Below, piece after piece: positions 1 through 8,801 of a stretch of DNA of 64,000 nucleotides. The position numbers were made by a program, and so were the translations under genes. Source of the DNA: Candidatus Dormiibacterota bacterium. Its GTDB lineage: Bacteria; Chloroflexota; Dormibacteria; Dormibacterales; Dormibacteraceae. The notes beneath the pieces were generated by a model that was given only the letters and a program-made list of their open reading frames with translations, made no database searches and had not been told where the DNA came from. The stretch is taken from assembly GCA_003139695.1 (NCBI GenBank), contig PLJM01000006.1, positions 62,001 to 126,000 on the forward strand, read 5' to 3'. Every line of letters starts with the position of its first letter. Position 1 is the stretch's first letter.

Positions 1-198
1 GATGCTGCGCGCGCCAGCGTTCAGAAAATGATGGAATGGACTCTCCCCCTCTACAAACGGCGGAGTGCCCCTGTTGCCGTCACCAGTTTCCCGATTTTCG
101 ACCTTGATGACATCGGCGCCCAATTGCGACAGGTGTCGGCTGGCCAGCGGTCCCGGGAAATGCGTGGAGAAGTCCACCACGCGGGGTCTCAAGATCAC
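1..198 (-). CDS. CaiB/BaiF (family III) CoA-transferase, N-terminal part only
   Basis: The reverse strand reads open from a GTG at 196-198 to the window edge, giving the first 66 residues. They contain the family III CoA-transferase opening: a [20 protein letters not shown] segment followed by GADVIKVE, as in formyl-CoA and carnitine CoA-transferases, which move CoA between carboxylic acids. The GTG overlaps the stop of the SnoaL-like gene (GTGA), and GGGAGGA lies upstream, so the two are translationally coupled. The catalytic Asp would lie beyond the edge. A complete paralogue lies at 1724-2986. The family is confident; the substrate is unknown. Confidence 0.8.
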   Translation of the reverse strand, partial: MILRPRVVDFSTHFPGPLASRHLSQLGADVIKVENRETGDGNRGTPPFVEGESPFHHFLNAGARSI

Positions 199-707
199 AG
201 CGAAGGATCCTCCCTGATGCGATAGACGGCATCCTCGCGAGACCGACGGCCGGTGACAGGAACTCCTGCGGCCGCCTCTAAGACTTGATCGACTCTGCTC
301 CAGTCGTCAGCGACAACTCGCTTGGCGATCTTCCAGGCTCCATCCCTGCGCTCAAATTGGTCAATTGCTCGTGATGAGCGCGTGCGGATGAATTGCGTGC
401 CACTCCGGTCCTCGGCATGAAAAGCAAGAAAGTAGGTCTCGCCGAACGCCCAATCCCCATCAAGCTCAACCAGCGAGTTGGCGTAAAGATGCGTTCGGAC
501 GTGATCACTTTTCGCTGCGTTGTCAGCGACGACAGCAGGTTTCACCTTACCTTTGCCAGCATCGATGGTGGCGTCAGGATGAAACGATCCGAGGATTAGC
601 TCCCGGTCACCTCGATCAACCCCCCGGCAGTAACGCAACAGGACCTCATGGATCTCGTTCTTGTCCAACAGGTCGCGTAGCCGGGTCTCCAGAGCCGAAT
701 CCATCAT
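195..707 (-). CDS. SnoaL-like (NTF2-fold) protein
   Basis: Protein of about 170 residues of the SnoaL_4 type. The N-terminal helix pair ([16 protein letters not shown]) followed by [13 protein letters not shown] and a C-terminal W-K-I-x-K-R strand is typical of this cone-shaped fold, which serves as hydratase, isomerase, dehydratase or ligand binder in degradation and polyketide pathways. I start it at the ATG-ATG pair at 702-707 because GGAGAG lies just upstream; the open frame extends to 779 without a better site. It shares four bases with the CoA-transferase gene that follows and probably belongs to one operon with 783-2986. The substrate cannot be told. Confidence 0.75.
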   Translation of the reverse strand: MMDSALETRLRDLLDKNEIHEVLLRYCRGVDRGDRELILGSFHPDATIDAGKGKVKPAVVADNAAKSDHVRTHLYANSLVELDGDWAFGETYFLAFHAEDRSGTQFIRTRSSRAIDQFERRDGAWKIAKRVVADDWSRVDQVLEAAAGVPVTGRRSREDAVYRIREDPSL

Positions 708-782
708 CTTGTCTCTCCATCTAGTGCGTTTGCTGAAGGTGGACGTCAAGTCGCGGTTTCGGCGTCCACGGAAACCCACGGG

Positions 783-1709
783 TTACACAATCGCGAGGGG
801 GTTCACCGGGGAGCCGGTGGAGTTCTTCAGGCGTAAAGGCGCAGTCACGAAAAGGAAATCCCACTGGTCTCGTCCCGAGCAGCTGTCGGCCAGCTCCTCC
901 AGATCGCAATTGTCGAGCAGCCAAAGTCCCATCGCGACGATGCCGATAATGTGGATAGGCATGTCCAGTTGCTCAAGGCCTGATGGAATGGCATCGCTCA
1001 CGGAGTCCGATCCGAGAAGTGCAACACCGTGCTCGCGCAACCAAGGCAGACACGAGGCATGCAAGCCTGGGACTCCGTCAACCATCGGCCTATAGTGGCC
1101 GTGCGATGCCTTTCGAGCATCGCGACCGGTCCGAATTATCAATGCGTCGCCAGGTCCGACCTCCACACTCTCTGAAGAACAGCATTGGTCCAGCTCATCT
1201 GGGGTGACTAAGGTTCCTGGCTCGAGCCACCCACGATTGCTCAACCGGGGCAAATCAAGAAGAACTCCTCGAGTGAAGACACCCTCGCGCGAGGATTCGA
1301 TGTTCGACTTGGCAGCCCCCGTGGCTGTGCTGACCGTCGTAGCGGGGCGCCCGTTGTACATCTTCCCATCCCAGAATTCGTGCGAGAGCGCGTCCAGGTG
1401 AGTAATGCCATGGCCATGGACAGGCATACCAATCCAGTCCGCAGCCGTTGCCTTTCCGCTTCCGGCCGACTCGCCGCTAGTGACCATGAAATGAAGCAGT
1501 GGCTGCATGTTGTCACTGGCGGGTTTCGGCGAGATCGTTCGGCTGCAGCTGATTGCACGCCCCTCTTTAACGCACCGTAGAGCTGCCAGGCGCGTAGCGG
1601 GCGTGATCAAGTTCAGGGTGCCCAATTCATCTTGAGGGCCCCATCGGTTCCAATTGCTGAGGCTCTCAAAGTAGGCCATAACGGCAGCGCTATCGAGGTC
1701 AGGCATCAC
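783..1709 (-). CDS. cyclase family protein (kynurenine formamidase-like metal hydrolase)
   Basis: Protein of 308 residues with the metal-binding signature of the cyclase/KynB family: HGHGITHLDALSH at about residues 98-110, corresponding to HxGTHxDxPxH. The family hydrolyses or cyclises amides and lactones using zinc or manganese. The N-terminus (NWNRWGPQDELGTLNLI) is typical of the longer bacterial subgroup found in catabolic clusters. Start codons GTG (1709) and ATG (1706) are adjacent, with TAAGG upstream. The gene lies 14 bases after the CoA-transferase at 1724-2986 and is probably co-transcribed with it. The physiological substrate is not deducible. Confidence 0.8.
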   Translation of the reverse strand: MMPDLDSAAVMAYFESLSNWNRWGPQDELGTLNLITPATRLAALRCVKEGRAISCSRTISPKPASDNMQPLLHFMVTSGESAGSGKATAADWIGMPVHGHGITHLDALSHEFWDGKMYNGRPATTVSTATGAAKSNIESSREGVFTRGVLLDLPRLSNRGWLEPGTLVTPDELDQCCSSESVEVGPGDALIIRTGRDARKASHGHYRPMVDGVPGLHASCLPWLREHGVALLGSDSVSDAIPSGLEQLDMPIHIIGIVAMGLWLLDNCDLEELADSCSGRDQWDFLFVTAPLRLKNSTGSPVNPLAIV

Positions 1710-1723
1710 TCTTGCCTTACTCG

Positions 1724-2986
1724 TCAGTCAGCGCCGGCGGTAATCGAAGGCACCGTACCCGTGATTGGAACGTTGGGGTCGACTGAAACGGCCCCGGTCG
1801 CCCGCAGGTCATCGATGCGCTGGTCCGAGTAACCGAGCTCATGCAGTAATTGCAACGTGTGTTGACCGAGGCGAGGGGGATCTTGCGACGGCCGTGGCGA
1901 TTCATAGCCGGAATTGCGGATGGGAAGGCCAACCCCAGAGATCCTGTCCTTGAATGGACCAAAGCTACTTTTGAGCCATATATCTCGTTCTGCGGCCTGT
2001 TCATCATTCAGCGCAGCAGCAACATCGTTAACGGGCTCGCACGGGACTTCTATCTTGCGAAGCTCCACGAGCCAGTCGGCAGTCGTCTTCTTTGCGAACT
2101 CACGGCGCAAGATGTCAGTCAACGCTTCGCGATTGAGCACGCGGGCCTGGTTGGTCGCGAACTGATCGTTTCCCCGAAGCTCCGCGAACTGGGCCAGCTG
2201 ACAGAAACGGTGCCAGATACCATCGTTCAGGATGGCTACGACCATGTAGCCATCTGCGGTTGGATAGTTGTCTGCAGGCACTGAGATCGGAGTCTGCCCT
2301 CCCATGCGCTGTGGCATCACCCCGCTCAATGAGAGTTGGACGAGCGGCAACATCATCCAGGTCATCCCTGTGTCGAACATCGAGACATCAAGATGCTGTG
2401 GCTTGCCGAGCTTATCTCGACGCCAAAGCGCACTGAGCACCGCTGTGGCCGCCCACATCCCTGTGGCCAGATCGATAATCGACGGGCCCACCCGAACGGG
2501 CGGCCTTTCCTGCTCCCCTGTGATCGACATGATCCCCGTGCGCGCCTGGATAATGGCGTCATAAGTCGGACGGCGCGAAAGAGGTCCCGTCTGGCCGAAC
2601 CCCGACACGGAGCAGTAGACGATCCCGGGATTTACGGCCGAAACGGCGTCAAAGCCAAGTCCAAGAGCCTTCATCTTGCCGGGACGCATGTTCTCGATGA
2701 CCACGTCGCTCGACTTGGCAATTTCCATGGCGACCTCGAGACCAGCTGTCATCTTCAGGTCGATGGCAATGCTTCGCTTGTTGCGGTTCAGAGCAATGAA
2801 AGGCGTGCTCCAGCCTTCAACCTGCGGCATCATTTGGCGGGCGTCATCGCCACTCCCTGGGCGTTCTACCTTGACAAGATCGGCGCCCAGATCGGCAAGG
2901 ATCATCGCCCCGAATGATCCGGATACAGTCCCGGTGAAATCCAGAACGCGCAGCCCCGCCAACGGCGCATCGTTTGGCTGCGTCAA
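1724..2986 (-). CDS. CaiB/BaiF CoA-transferase family III, full length
   Basis: Protein of 420 residues, normal length for the family. The N-terminal LAGLRVLDFTGTVSGSFGAM and ADLGADLVKVE segments are present, and the presumed catalytic Asp is D143 in RRPTYDAIIQARTG, the position equivalent to Asp169 of formyl-CoA transferase. The enzyme should form an aspartyl-CoA thioester and pass CoA to an organic acid. The start is TTG at 2984-2986, with GAGGT seven bases upstream. It heads a leftward operon with the cyclase, the SnoaL-like gene and a second CoA-transferase. Two transferases in one cluster suggest activation and recycling of CoA on a degraded acid (inference). Confidence 0.88.
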   Translation of the reverse strand: MTQPNDAPLAGLRVLDFTGTVSGSFGAMILADLGADLVKVERPGSGDDARQMMPQVEGWSTPFIALNRNKRSIAIDLKMTAGLEVAMEIAKSSDVVIENMRPGKMKALGLGFDAVSAVNPGIVYCSVSGFGQTGPLSRRPTYDAIIQARTGIMSITGEQERPPVRVGPSIIDLATGMWAATAVLSALWRRDKLGKPQHLDVSMFDTGMTWMMLPLVQLSLSGVMPQRMGGQTPISVPADNYPTADGYMVVAILNDGIWHRFCQLAQFAELRGNDQFATNQARVLNREALTDILRREFAKKTTADWLVELRKIEVPCEPVNDVAAALNDEQAAERDIWLKSSFGPFKDRISGVGLPIRNSGYESPRPSQDPPRLGQHTLQLLHELGYSDQRIDDLRATGAVSVDPNVPITGTVPSITAGAD

Positions 2987-3060
2987 TCAACAGACCTCAT
3001 GCTTGCATTAGACCACGACGCCACGAGTACGCTGCTCGGCACCCAACGCATCGATAATGA

Positions 3061-3921
3061 TTGACGGCAACAATGAAATTCGGAGCATATCTCTACGGGC
3101 TCGAGCCGTCTGCGCTGCGTCAAGTTGCTGTCCAGGCAGAGAATCTCGGATACGAGTCGCTCTGGAGAGGAGACCATCTGGTCATACCTGTCGAGTACAC
3201 AAGCGCTCTGAAACTTTCAGCAGGCACTCCCATCGGCCACACCACACCTTTGTACGACCTCGTTGCCCTGTTCGGTTATCTAGCTGCTTCAACTAAGACC
3301 ATTCGCCTAGCGACCGGCGTGCTCGTCTTGCCAGTACGCGATCCCTTTAACACCGCGCGGGCGATCATGACGTTGGATCGCCTCTCGGGAGGTAGGGTGA
3401 TCGCGGGAGTCGGCGCCGGCTGGATCAAAGAGGAGTCCCAAGCGGTGGGGCTGGACTTCTCCAGCCGTATCGCCAGGATGATCGAAGGCATCGAGGTGAT
3501 GAAACTGCTGTGGACCGAGCCGACCCCCAAGTATTCCGGCAACCACTACCGGTTTGACGCCGTGGGTTTCGAACCAAAGCCAATCCAACAGCCCCACCCC
3601 CCAATCGTGATCGGCGGGGAATCACGTATCAGTCTTTCTGCCGCCGCTCGGCACGGCGATGGCTGGTTTGGTCATTTCCAGCCCTGGTCTGCTCTTGAGG
3701 AGAAGCTGGATGGGTTGCTGCGACTGCGGCGCGAATTTAACCGCATGGAGCTGCCTTTTGAGGTTTCGTTGATGGCGCCTGTCAACCTGTCGGTCAGCGA
3801 CCTCCATCGCCTGGCCGAAAGCGGTGTCGACCGTGTTGTGATTGCGTTCGGCAATATGAACCAAACCGATGCCACGGCCATATTGCCTGACCTCGAACGA
3901 GTCGCCGATCGCCTGCTGTAA
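3061..3921 (+). CDS. LLM-class flavin/F420-dependent oxidoreductase
   Basis: TIM-barrel protein of about 286 residues of the luciferase-like monooxygenase class. Characteristic segments are the SLWRGDHLVIP loop near residue 35, RLATGVLVLPVRDP, the TLDRLSGGRVIAGVGAGW motif and HPPIVIGGES. The pattern resembles F420-dependent actinobacterial enzymes more than FMNH2 luciferases. The start is either TTG at 3061 or ATG at 3073; neither has a clear ribosome site. It is divergent from the CoA-transferase operon, 74 bases away, which implies a shared control region. A redox step on the same substrate is likely, but this is inference. Confidence 0.85.
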   Translation: MTATMKFGAYLYGLEPSALRQVAVQAENLGYESLWRGDHLVIPVEYTSALKLSAGTPIGHTTPLYDLVALFGYLAASTKTIRLATGVLVLPVRDPFNTARAIMTLDRLSGGRVIAGVGAGWIKEESQAVGLDFSSRIARMIEGIEVMKLLWTEPTPKYSGNHYRFDAVGFEPKPIQQPHPPIVIGGESRISLSAAARHGDGWFGHFQPWSALEEKLDGLLRLRREFNRMELPFEVSLMAPVNLSVSDLHRLAESGVDRVVIAFGNMNQTDATAILPDLERVADRLL

Positions 3922-4000
3922 ATGTGTACTTGAACTGAACATGACGCTATAAGGGCTGCTTCGCCGAGCCCACCTCTGACCGGTCCGAGGTCCGATTGCC

Positions 4001-5623
4001 CTAAACGGCGTGCAGGTACCACCAAGGACCGCAGCCTGCGTTCGAGGCCTGCAGCTTCCAGCTTCCGACATGCGGACCTACGGCAATCAGTGACGGGGTG
4101 GCAACAACAGCAATGGTGGGCAGATTGTTATAGATGTACTGGCTGAACTGAGTCCCCAGTTTGGTGCGAGCAGTGATATCGACGGTCTGGTCGATTTGCT
4201 TAATCAGCGCGTCGAGTATGGGGTCATTATCTTCTGCATTGTCAGATGTACTCAGAAGCTCGCCGTCCCCCAAGAAGTTGGGCTCATGGAAGGCGTACAG
4301 GTTCAAGCCGACTATTCGACAACCGTGCATCTTGTGAGTGTGCCGGAGACCGTTATAGACGCTTGCCTCGTTGGGCTTGTAGTCGACCTTGATACCTACC
4401 GCTTCCCAGTAGCTGACGATCGCCGTGCCTAGGTCCGCAACGTCCGGGATCCCAGAGTCCCCTATCTTTGTATTGAACGTTAGGCTCATGTTGCTCTGGC
4501 CGGCTGCGGCCAGAAGTTGTTTGGCTTTTGCCGGGTCATAAGGATACGGCGTAAGACTATTGTCATTACCCAACATGATCGGCTGACATGTATTGGCGGG
4601 AACCGTCGCAAATCCCTTGTACAGAGACTTTGCGATTGTCTGCCTATCGAGGGCGTAGATCATAGCCTGCCGCACGCGAAGATCCTGCATTGGTAAACCT
4701 GGAGCCGCAAACCGACCCAGATCCTCCATATAAATGTTTGCAAGGCTCGCATTGTCGACCCTAATAATGCGAATACCCTTGGCACCCGACAGCTGCTGAA
4801 CCGACAACGCAGACAGACCGTGTGCGATATCTAGCGCCCCAGTCTGCAAGCCGGAAACGCGGGTTGCCTCCTCCGGAAGCAGCTTTAGAATCATAGTTTT
4901 GAAGTTTGGCAGTCGCGATTTGTCCCAGAAATCATCAAAGCGCTGAAATGTCATCGAATCGTTGACTACCTGCGACACGAACCTGAAAGCGCCGGCCCCG
5001 AGCGGCTGGCTGCGATAGCCCTGCTCTCCCACTTTGTTGTAGTAAGCGGTGGGTATCGGTGGCGGCATGTCGTCCAGCATCGTCACGTAGGGCTGATGTG
5101 TGGTGATCGACACGTGGCTATCGTCAATCACGGTGACATTGGCGATCGCCGAGAAGAATGGATCGCCAAATGAGCCGCTAAAGTCTGGCATCTTCGATCG
5201 ATCCATCGCGGTTTTCACGTCTTGCGCGGTGAAAAGCGATCCGTCCTGCATCTTCACACCGCTGCGTAGCGTGAAGGTCCATGTCAGGTTATCGGGGCTC
5301 GTCGTCCAAGAGGTAGCCAGGTTGGGCACGAGACTGCCCGTGAGGTCACGTATCGCGAGCGGCTCGGTGACGGCCGCGAGTATTGCATATGAATCGCTAC
5401 CGTACTGGAAGGCAATAAACGGATCTGCGTTCTGAGCTCCAAACGTTCCGACGCCGGCAGTTATGGTGTCCACTGAGGCGGCCGTGGTCGTAGAGTTCTG
5501 ACAAGCGGCCAAGACACCAGCAAGTGTCACTGCGCCGGTCGCGAGTAGCATCTGCCGCCGCGACAGCGTCCGAGCAAATAACTCGGCCAGATCCAATTCC
5601 TGGGATCTTTGATGGTCAGACAT
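4001..5623 (-). CDS. ABC transporter substrate-binding lipoprotein, family 5 (peptide/nickel type)
   Basis: Protein of 540 residues, the usual length for DppA/OppA-type receptors. The N-terminus has a twin-arginine-like motif SRRQMLL, a hydrophobic stretch and a lipobox LAAC with the lipidated Cys at 41, so export via Tat and membrane anchoring are likely. The body carries the family 5 signature (ALDRQTIAKSLYKG, PYPYDPAKAKQLLAAAG). It is transcribed away from the permease-ATPase operon beginning at 6003 and surely serves it. Family 5 receptors bind peptides, opines, sugars or aromatic ligands, so the ligand is open; the neighbouring CoA-transferases hint at an organic acid. Confidence 0.9.
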   Translation of the reverse strand: MSDHQRSQELDLAELFARTLSRRQMLLATGAVTLAGVLAACQNSTTTAASVDTITAGVGTFGAQNADPFIAFQYGSDSYAILAAVTEPLAIRDLTGSLVPNLATSWTTSPDNLTWTFTLRSGVKMQDGSLFTAQDVKTAMDRSKMPDFSGSFGDPFFSAIANVTVIDDSHVSITTHQPYVTMLDDMPPPIPTAYYNKVGEQGYRSQPLGAGAFRFVSQVVNDSMTFQRFDDFWDKSRLPNFKTMILKLLPEEATRVSGLQTGALDIAHGLSALSVQQLSGAKGIRIIRVDNASLANIYMEDLGRFAAPGLPMQDLRVRQAMIYALDRQTIAKSLYKGFATVPANTCQPIMLGNDNSLTPYPYDPAKAKQLLAAAGQSNMSLTFNTKIGDSGIPDVADLGTAIVSYWEAVGIKVDYKPNEASVYNGLRHTHKMHGCRIVGLNLYAFHEPNFLGDGELLSTSDNAEDNDPILDALIKQIDQTVDITARTKLGTQFSQYIYNNLPTIAVVATPSLIAVGPHVGSWKLQASNAGCGPWWYLHAV

Positions 5624-6002
5624 AGAAGCCTCCGATCACCGGGCCAAATCTCATTAGGATGATGTCCTTGGCACCGATAAACACTTATTACGTTGAATCA
5701 AGTATCAGCATCTTAGGGTCGCGCTCGAAGGGTGTCAATAGGTGATGCACGCGGACTCCAGTCAGACTGGGCCCACTCGCTCGTGAGGCAAAAGATCTCT
5801 CACTTAGCGGCCAAGGCAAGGTACCCAGCGTGTGGTAGAACAATGAGTTCCTGTGAAAGGAGCGTCCGACCTTATGAACGCGCGAGGGTGCAGCATCCGC
5901 TTCTGCATTACCTATGGTTGGTTCCGCCTCATAACTACCTGCTCACGTTGACCACGGACGCCGCTTCGGCTGGCGCCCGGAACGCTGTCTGAGACCGCAC
6001 GC
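5624..6002. promoter_or_regulatory. divergent intergenic region between receptor and permease genes
   Basis: A region of 379 bases lies between the receptor gene (leftward) and the permease operon (rightward). An 86-codon rightward frame at 5732-5992 has no recognisable domain, no good ribosome site and an unusual composition, so I treat the region as non-coding. It should hold promoters for both transporter arms. I could not identify a convincing palindromic operator. Confidence 0.5.
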
Positions 6003-6914
6003 ATGGTCAGATATGTCCTGCAGCGCCTCCTTCAAGCGGCAATTGTCCTCGTGGTGGTCGTCACCATCGTTTTTGTACTCGAGCGGTTGAGCGGTAGCCC
6101 GGTCGACCTACTGGTTTCGTCGCGGGCCACGGCCGCAGATATCACCGCTATGTCCAAGTACCTGGGGTTAGAGGACCCAATCTACGTGCAGTACGGGCGG
6201 TATTTATTGCGGTTGGCTCAAGGCGACTTTGGTGAGTCATTCAGTTATAGGGCGCCGGTGAGGGACTTAATTGTCAACGCCTTTCCGTACACCGCGGCTT
6301 TGGCCGTTGCCGCTTTCATCTTTGCGTCGGTCGTGGGCGTCACCCTCGGGACACTTGCCGCGGTGCGATCGGGTGGCCGGGTAGACGCCGTGGTGCGAGG
6401 CTTCGGATTCATTGGCCAATCTGTGCCTTCTTTTTGGCTTGCCATCATCTTCGTGATGATCTTCGCGGTGAAACTAGGCTGGTTGCCGGCCTTTGGATCG
6501 GGCGGAGTGGACCATTTGATTCTCCCTGCGGTTGCTCTCGGCGCCTTTCCAATGGCGGCGATAAGCCGTTTGACAAGGTCGGCAACGCTAGATGCGTTGA
6601 GGGCGGACCACATGCTCTTTGAGCGAAGTAAAGGTGTCAGCCCAAGCGTGTTTCTCTCCCACTTGCTTAGAAATGCTTCATTGCCTGTAATCACGCTTTC
6701 TGGCATCCAACTGGGCGAACTACTTTCCGGAACCATAATCGTTGAAACGATCTTCGCCTGGCCCGGCGTCGGCCAACTGGCGATCCAGGCGCTGAGCACT
6801 CGCGACTACAACATCGTTCAGGCGGTTGTCCTTGTCCAGACGGCGACGTTCGTATTACTAAACCTACTAGTCGACATCTCCTACGGTTGGCTGGACCCAA
6901 GGGTGAGGACATAA
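6003..6914 (+). CDS. ABC transporter permease, DppB/OppB type
   Basis: Protein of 303 residues with about six hydrophobic segments and the BPD_transp_1 domain. The N-terminus (RYVLQRLLQAAIVLVVVVTI) and the GESFSYRAPV, GTIIVETIFAWPGVGQL and AVVLVQT segments are diagnostic of DppB-like permeases. It forms the membrane channel with the DppC-like protein next door. The ATG at 6003 is the only sensible start. It is the first gene of a five-gene run (permease, permease, ATPase, ATPase, MFS) with one- to few-base spacing. Confidence 0.92.
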   Translation: MVRYVLQRLLQAAIVLVVVVTIVFVLERLSGSPVDLLVSSRATAADITAMSKYLGLEDPIYVQYGRYLLRLAQGDFGESFSYRAPVRDLIVNAFPYTAALAVAAFIFASVVGVTLGTLAAVRSGGRVDAVVRGFGFIGQSVPSFWLAIIFVMIFAVKLGWLPAFGSGGVDHLILPAVALGAFPMAAISRLTRSATLDALRADHMLFERSKGVSPSVFLSHLLRNASLPVITLSGIQLGELLSGTIIVETIFAWPGVGQLAIQALSTRDYNIVQAVVLVQTATFVLLNLLVDISYGWLDPRVRT

Positions 6915-6916
6915 GG

Positions 6917-7834
6917 GTGGCTCCGCAACAGGTCGACTTACAACCAGAAACTGGTCTCGCTGCTGTTGACGTCACGCGAAAATATGCAGCCGGTGGACGA
7001 TTCGCTTTCTTGCATCGTGGCCTCCCTCTGTTCTCGGGCACTATTCTTGCCAGCTTTGTAGTCGTGGGTGCGATAGGCCCATTTTTCACACCGCACGACC
7101 CCACACGTGTGGACCTCGCCAATAACTTGCTGCCGCCCGCTTTCTTTCCTGGCGGCGTGTGGACCTACCCACTTGGCACTGATCAATTGGGGCGCGATAT
7201 GTTAAGTCGACTCATCGGCGGGGCGAGAGTTTCACTGTTGGTTGCACTTGTCGTCGTCCTTGTTTCAGGAGCGTTCGGAACCACCATCGCCATGCTGTCG
7301 GGCTATCTGGGCGGGCGGCTGGATTCATTTCTAATGCGGCTCACTGATGCAGCCTTGGCTTTTCCATTTCTATTGGTCGCAATAGTGTTGGCGGGCATCT
7401 TCGGACCGAGCATTCAGATTGTGATACTCACTATCGCGCTCGTCGGCTGGGCTAGCTACGCTCGCGTAATTCGCAGTGAAGTCCTCAGCCTCAAGACTCG
7501 GGACTTTGTCACGATGGCATCCGTAATGGGAGCTGGGCCGGCATGGATAATTCGTCGCCACTTGCTGCCCAACGTCACAGGTTCGATTGTCGTTTTGGCT
7601 ACTCTTCAGCTGGGCCGGGCAATCGTGTCAGAAGCCGCATTGAGCTTCTTGGGCATCGGTGTGAGGCCTCCCGCACCATCATGGGGTGGCATGTTGTCGG
7701 ATTCGCAGCAATACCTGATAGCGGCGTGGTGGTTGCCTACCTTGCCTGGGCTCGCCCTGAGCCTAACCGTACTGTCTTCAAATCTGATGGGCGACTGGCT
7801 TAGAAAGCTAAACGACCCCACTCAGCGGCATTGA
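6917..7834 (+). CDS. ABC transporter permease, DppC/OppC type
   Basis: About 305 residues with the OppC_N segment (FLHRGLPLFSGTILASFVVV), GTDQLGRDMLSRLIGGARVS and the EAALSFLGIGVRPPAPSWG motif typical of DppC. I start it at GTG 6917, which follows the DppB stop by two bases and has GTGAGGA upstream; a TTG at 6887 would overlap DppB by 28 bases. It pairs with DppB as a heterodimeric transmembrane channel. The poorly conserved N-terminal tail of about 35 residues is cytoplasmic. Confidence 0.92.
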   Translation: MAPQQVDLQPETGLAAVDVTRKYAAGGRFAFLHRGLPLFSGTILASFVVVGAIGPFFTPHDPTRVDLANNLLPPAFFPGGVWTYPLGTDQLGRDMLSRLIGGARVSLLVALVVVLVSGAFGTTIAMLSGYLGGRLDSFLMRLTDAALAFPFLLVAIVLAGIFGPSIQIVILTIALVGWASYARVIRSEVLSLKTRDFVTMASVMGAGPAWIIRRHLLPNVTGSIVVLATLQLGRAIVSEAALSFLGIGVRPPAPSWGGMLSDSQQYLIAAWWLPTLPGLALSLTVLSSNLMGDWLRKLNDPTQRH

Positions 7835-7838
7835 TCCA

Positions 7839-8801
7839 ATGCTAGAAATTCGAGGCCTCCGCGTTGTCTACCTGGCTGGAAAGCGGCGCATGGTCGCTGT
7901 TAGGAATGTCGACCTCGAGCTTTCGACAGGATCTGCGGTCGCACTGGTTGGTGAGTCGGGCAGTGGAAAAAGCACGATCGCACTAAGCGTCATGCGCCTC
8001 ATCAGGCCACCCGTCGGGAAAATTGAAGCTGGACGCATCGAGTTCGCTGGCGAGGATCTCCTGACCTTCTCTGAATCGAGGATGCGCGATGTCTTGCATA
8101 AGGAGATCGGTTATGTCCCACAGGATCCGGCCGCGGCCCTTGATCCACTCTGCACAATTGGCCGGCATATCAACGAAACCCTATCCGCGAGTGTTCCCAG
8201 CTCGGAACGCCGAACCGCTATCGCCAACTTGCTCGAATCGTTGGGCGTCAAAAACGCTCGATCCCGACTAGGCAGCTACCCCCACGAGTTCTCTGGTGGC
8301 ATGCAGCAACGGGTCGCAATCGCTATAGCACTCGCCAAGCATCCGAAGCTGCTAATCGCCGACGAACCCACGACCGCCTTGGACGTTACGACCCAGTTGG
8401 GAATCCTGACTCTGATTGATCGGCTGCGACGAGAAAATGGGATCTCACTCCTGTTCGTCACACACGATTTCTCGATAGCCCGCCTGTTGTGTCAGCAGGT
8501 CGTGGTTCTTTATGCCGGCGAAGTTATGGAAAAGGGCCCGATCAACGACGTGATGACGAATCCGCGCCATCCGTACACGAAAGCGTTGGTTGGCGCGATT
8601 CTTCGTGAACCCGCACCGAGATCTCGATTGCTTGCCATTCCAGGCCAACCACCTTCACCAGTCGATGTTCGTGTCGGTTGCCCGTTCGCGCCACGATGTC
8701 CACTCGCAGATGCCAAATGCGCCAAAGAGAATCCTCCCCTTGAGAACTACGGCGGAGTGGCTGCCGCGTGCTGGAAGGTCGGCGCTAAAGCCACTCAGTG
8801 A
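7839..8801 (+). CDS. ABC transporter ATP-binding protein, DppD/OppD type
   Basis: Protein of 320 residues. The Walker A motif GESGSGKST is at 38-46, the Q-loop is in GYVPQDPAAALDP, the signature is HEFSGGMQQRVAIA and Walker B is LLIADEPTTALD, followed by the H-loop (FVTHDF). The C-terminal oligopeptide-transporter domain carries the Cys-rich segment GCPFAPRCPLADAKC, which in this subfamily can bind an Fe-S cluster. It powers import together with the DppF-like subunit, whose GTG overlaps this stop codon (GTGA). Confidence 0.93.
   Translation: MLEIRGLRVVYLAGKRRMVAVRNVDLELSTGSAVALVGESGSGKSTIALSVMRLIRPPVGKIEAGRIEFAGEDLLTFSESRMRDVLHKEIGYVPQDPAAALDPLCTIGRHINETLSASVPSSERRTAIANLLESLGVKNARSRLGSYPHEFSGGMQQRVAIAIALAKHPKLLIADEPTTALDVTTQLGILTLIDRLRRENGISLLFVTHDFSIARLLCQQVVVLYAGEVMEKGPINDVMTNPRHPYTKALVGAILREPAPRSRLLAIPGQPPSPVDVRVGCPFAPRCPLADAKCAKENPPLENYGGVAAACWKVGAKATQ

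Noticed and set aside
661..1095. 144-codon rightward frame
   Set aside because: Antisense to the cyclase gene, Ser/Arg-rich, no domain.
5732..5992. 86-codon frame in the divergent transporter region
   Set aside because: No ribosome site, no recognisable pattern, and it fills the space needed for two promoters.
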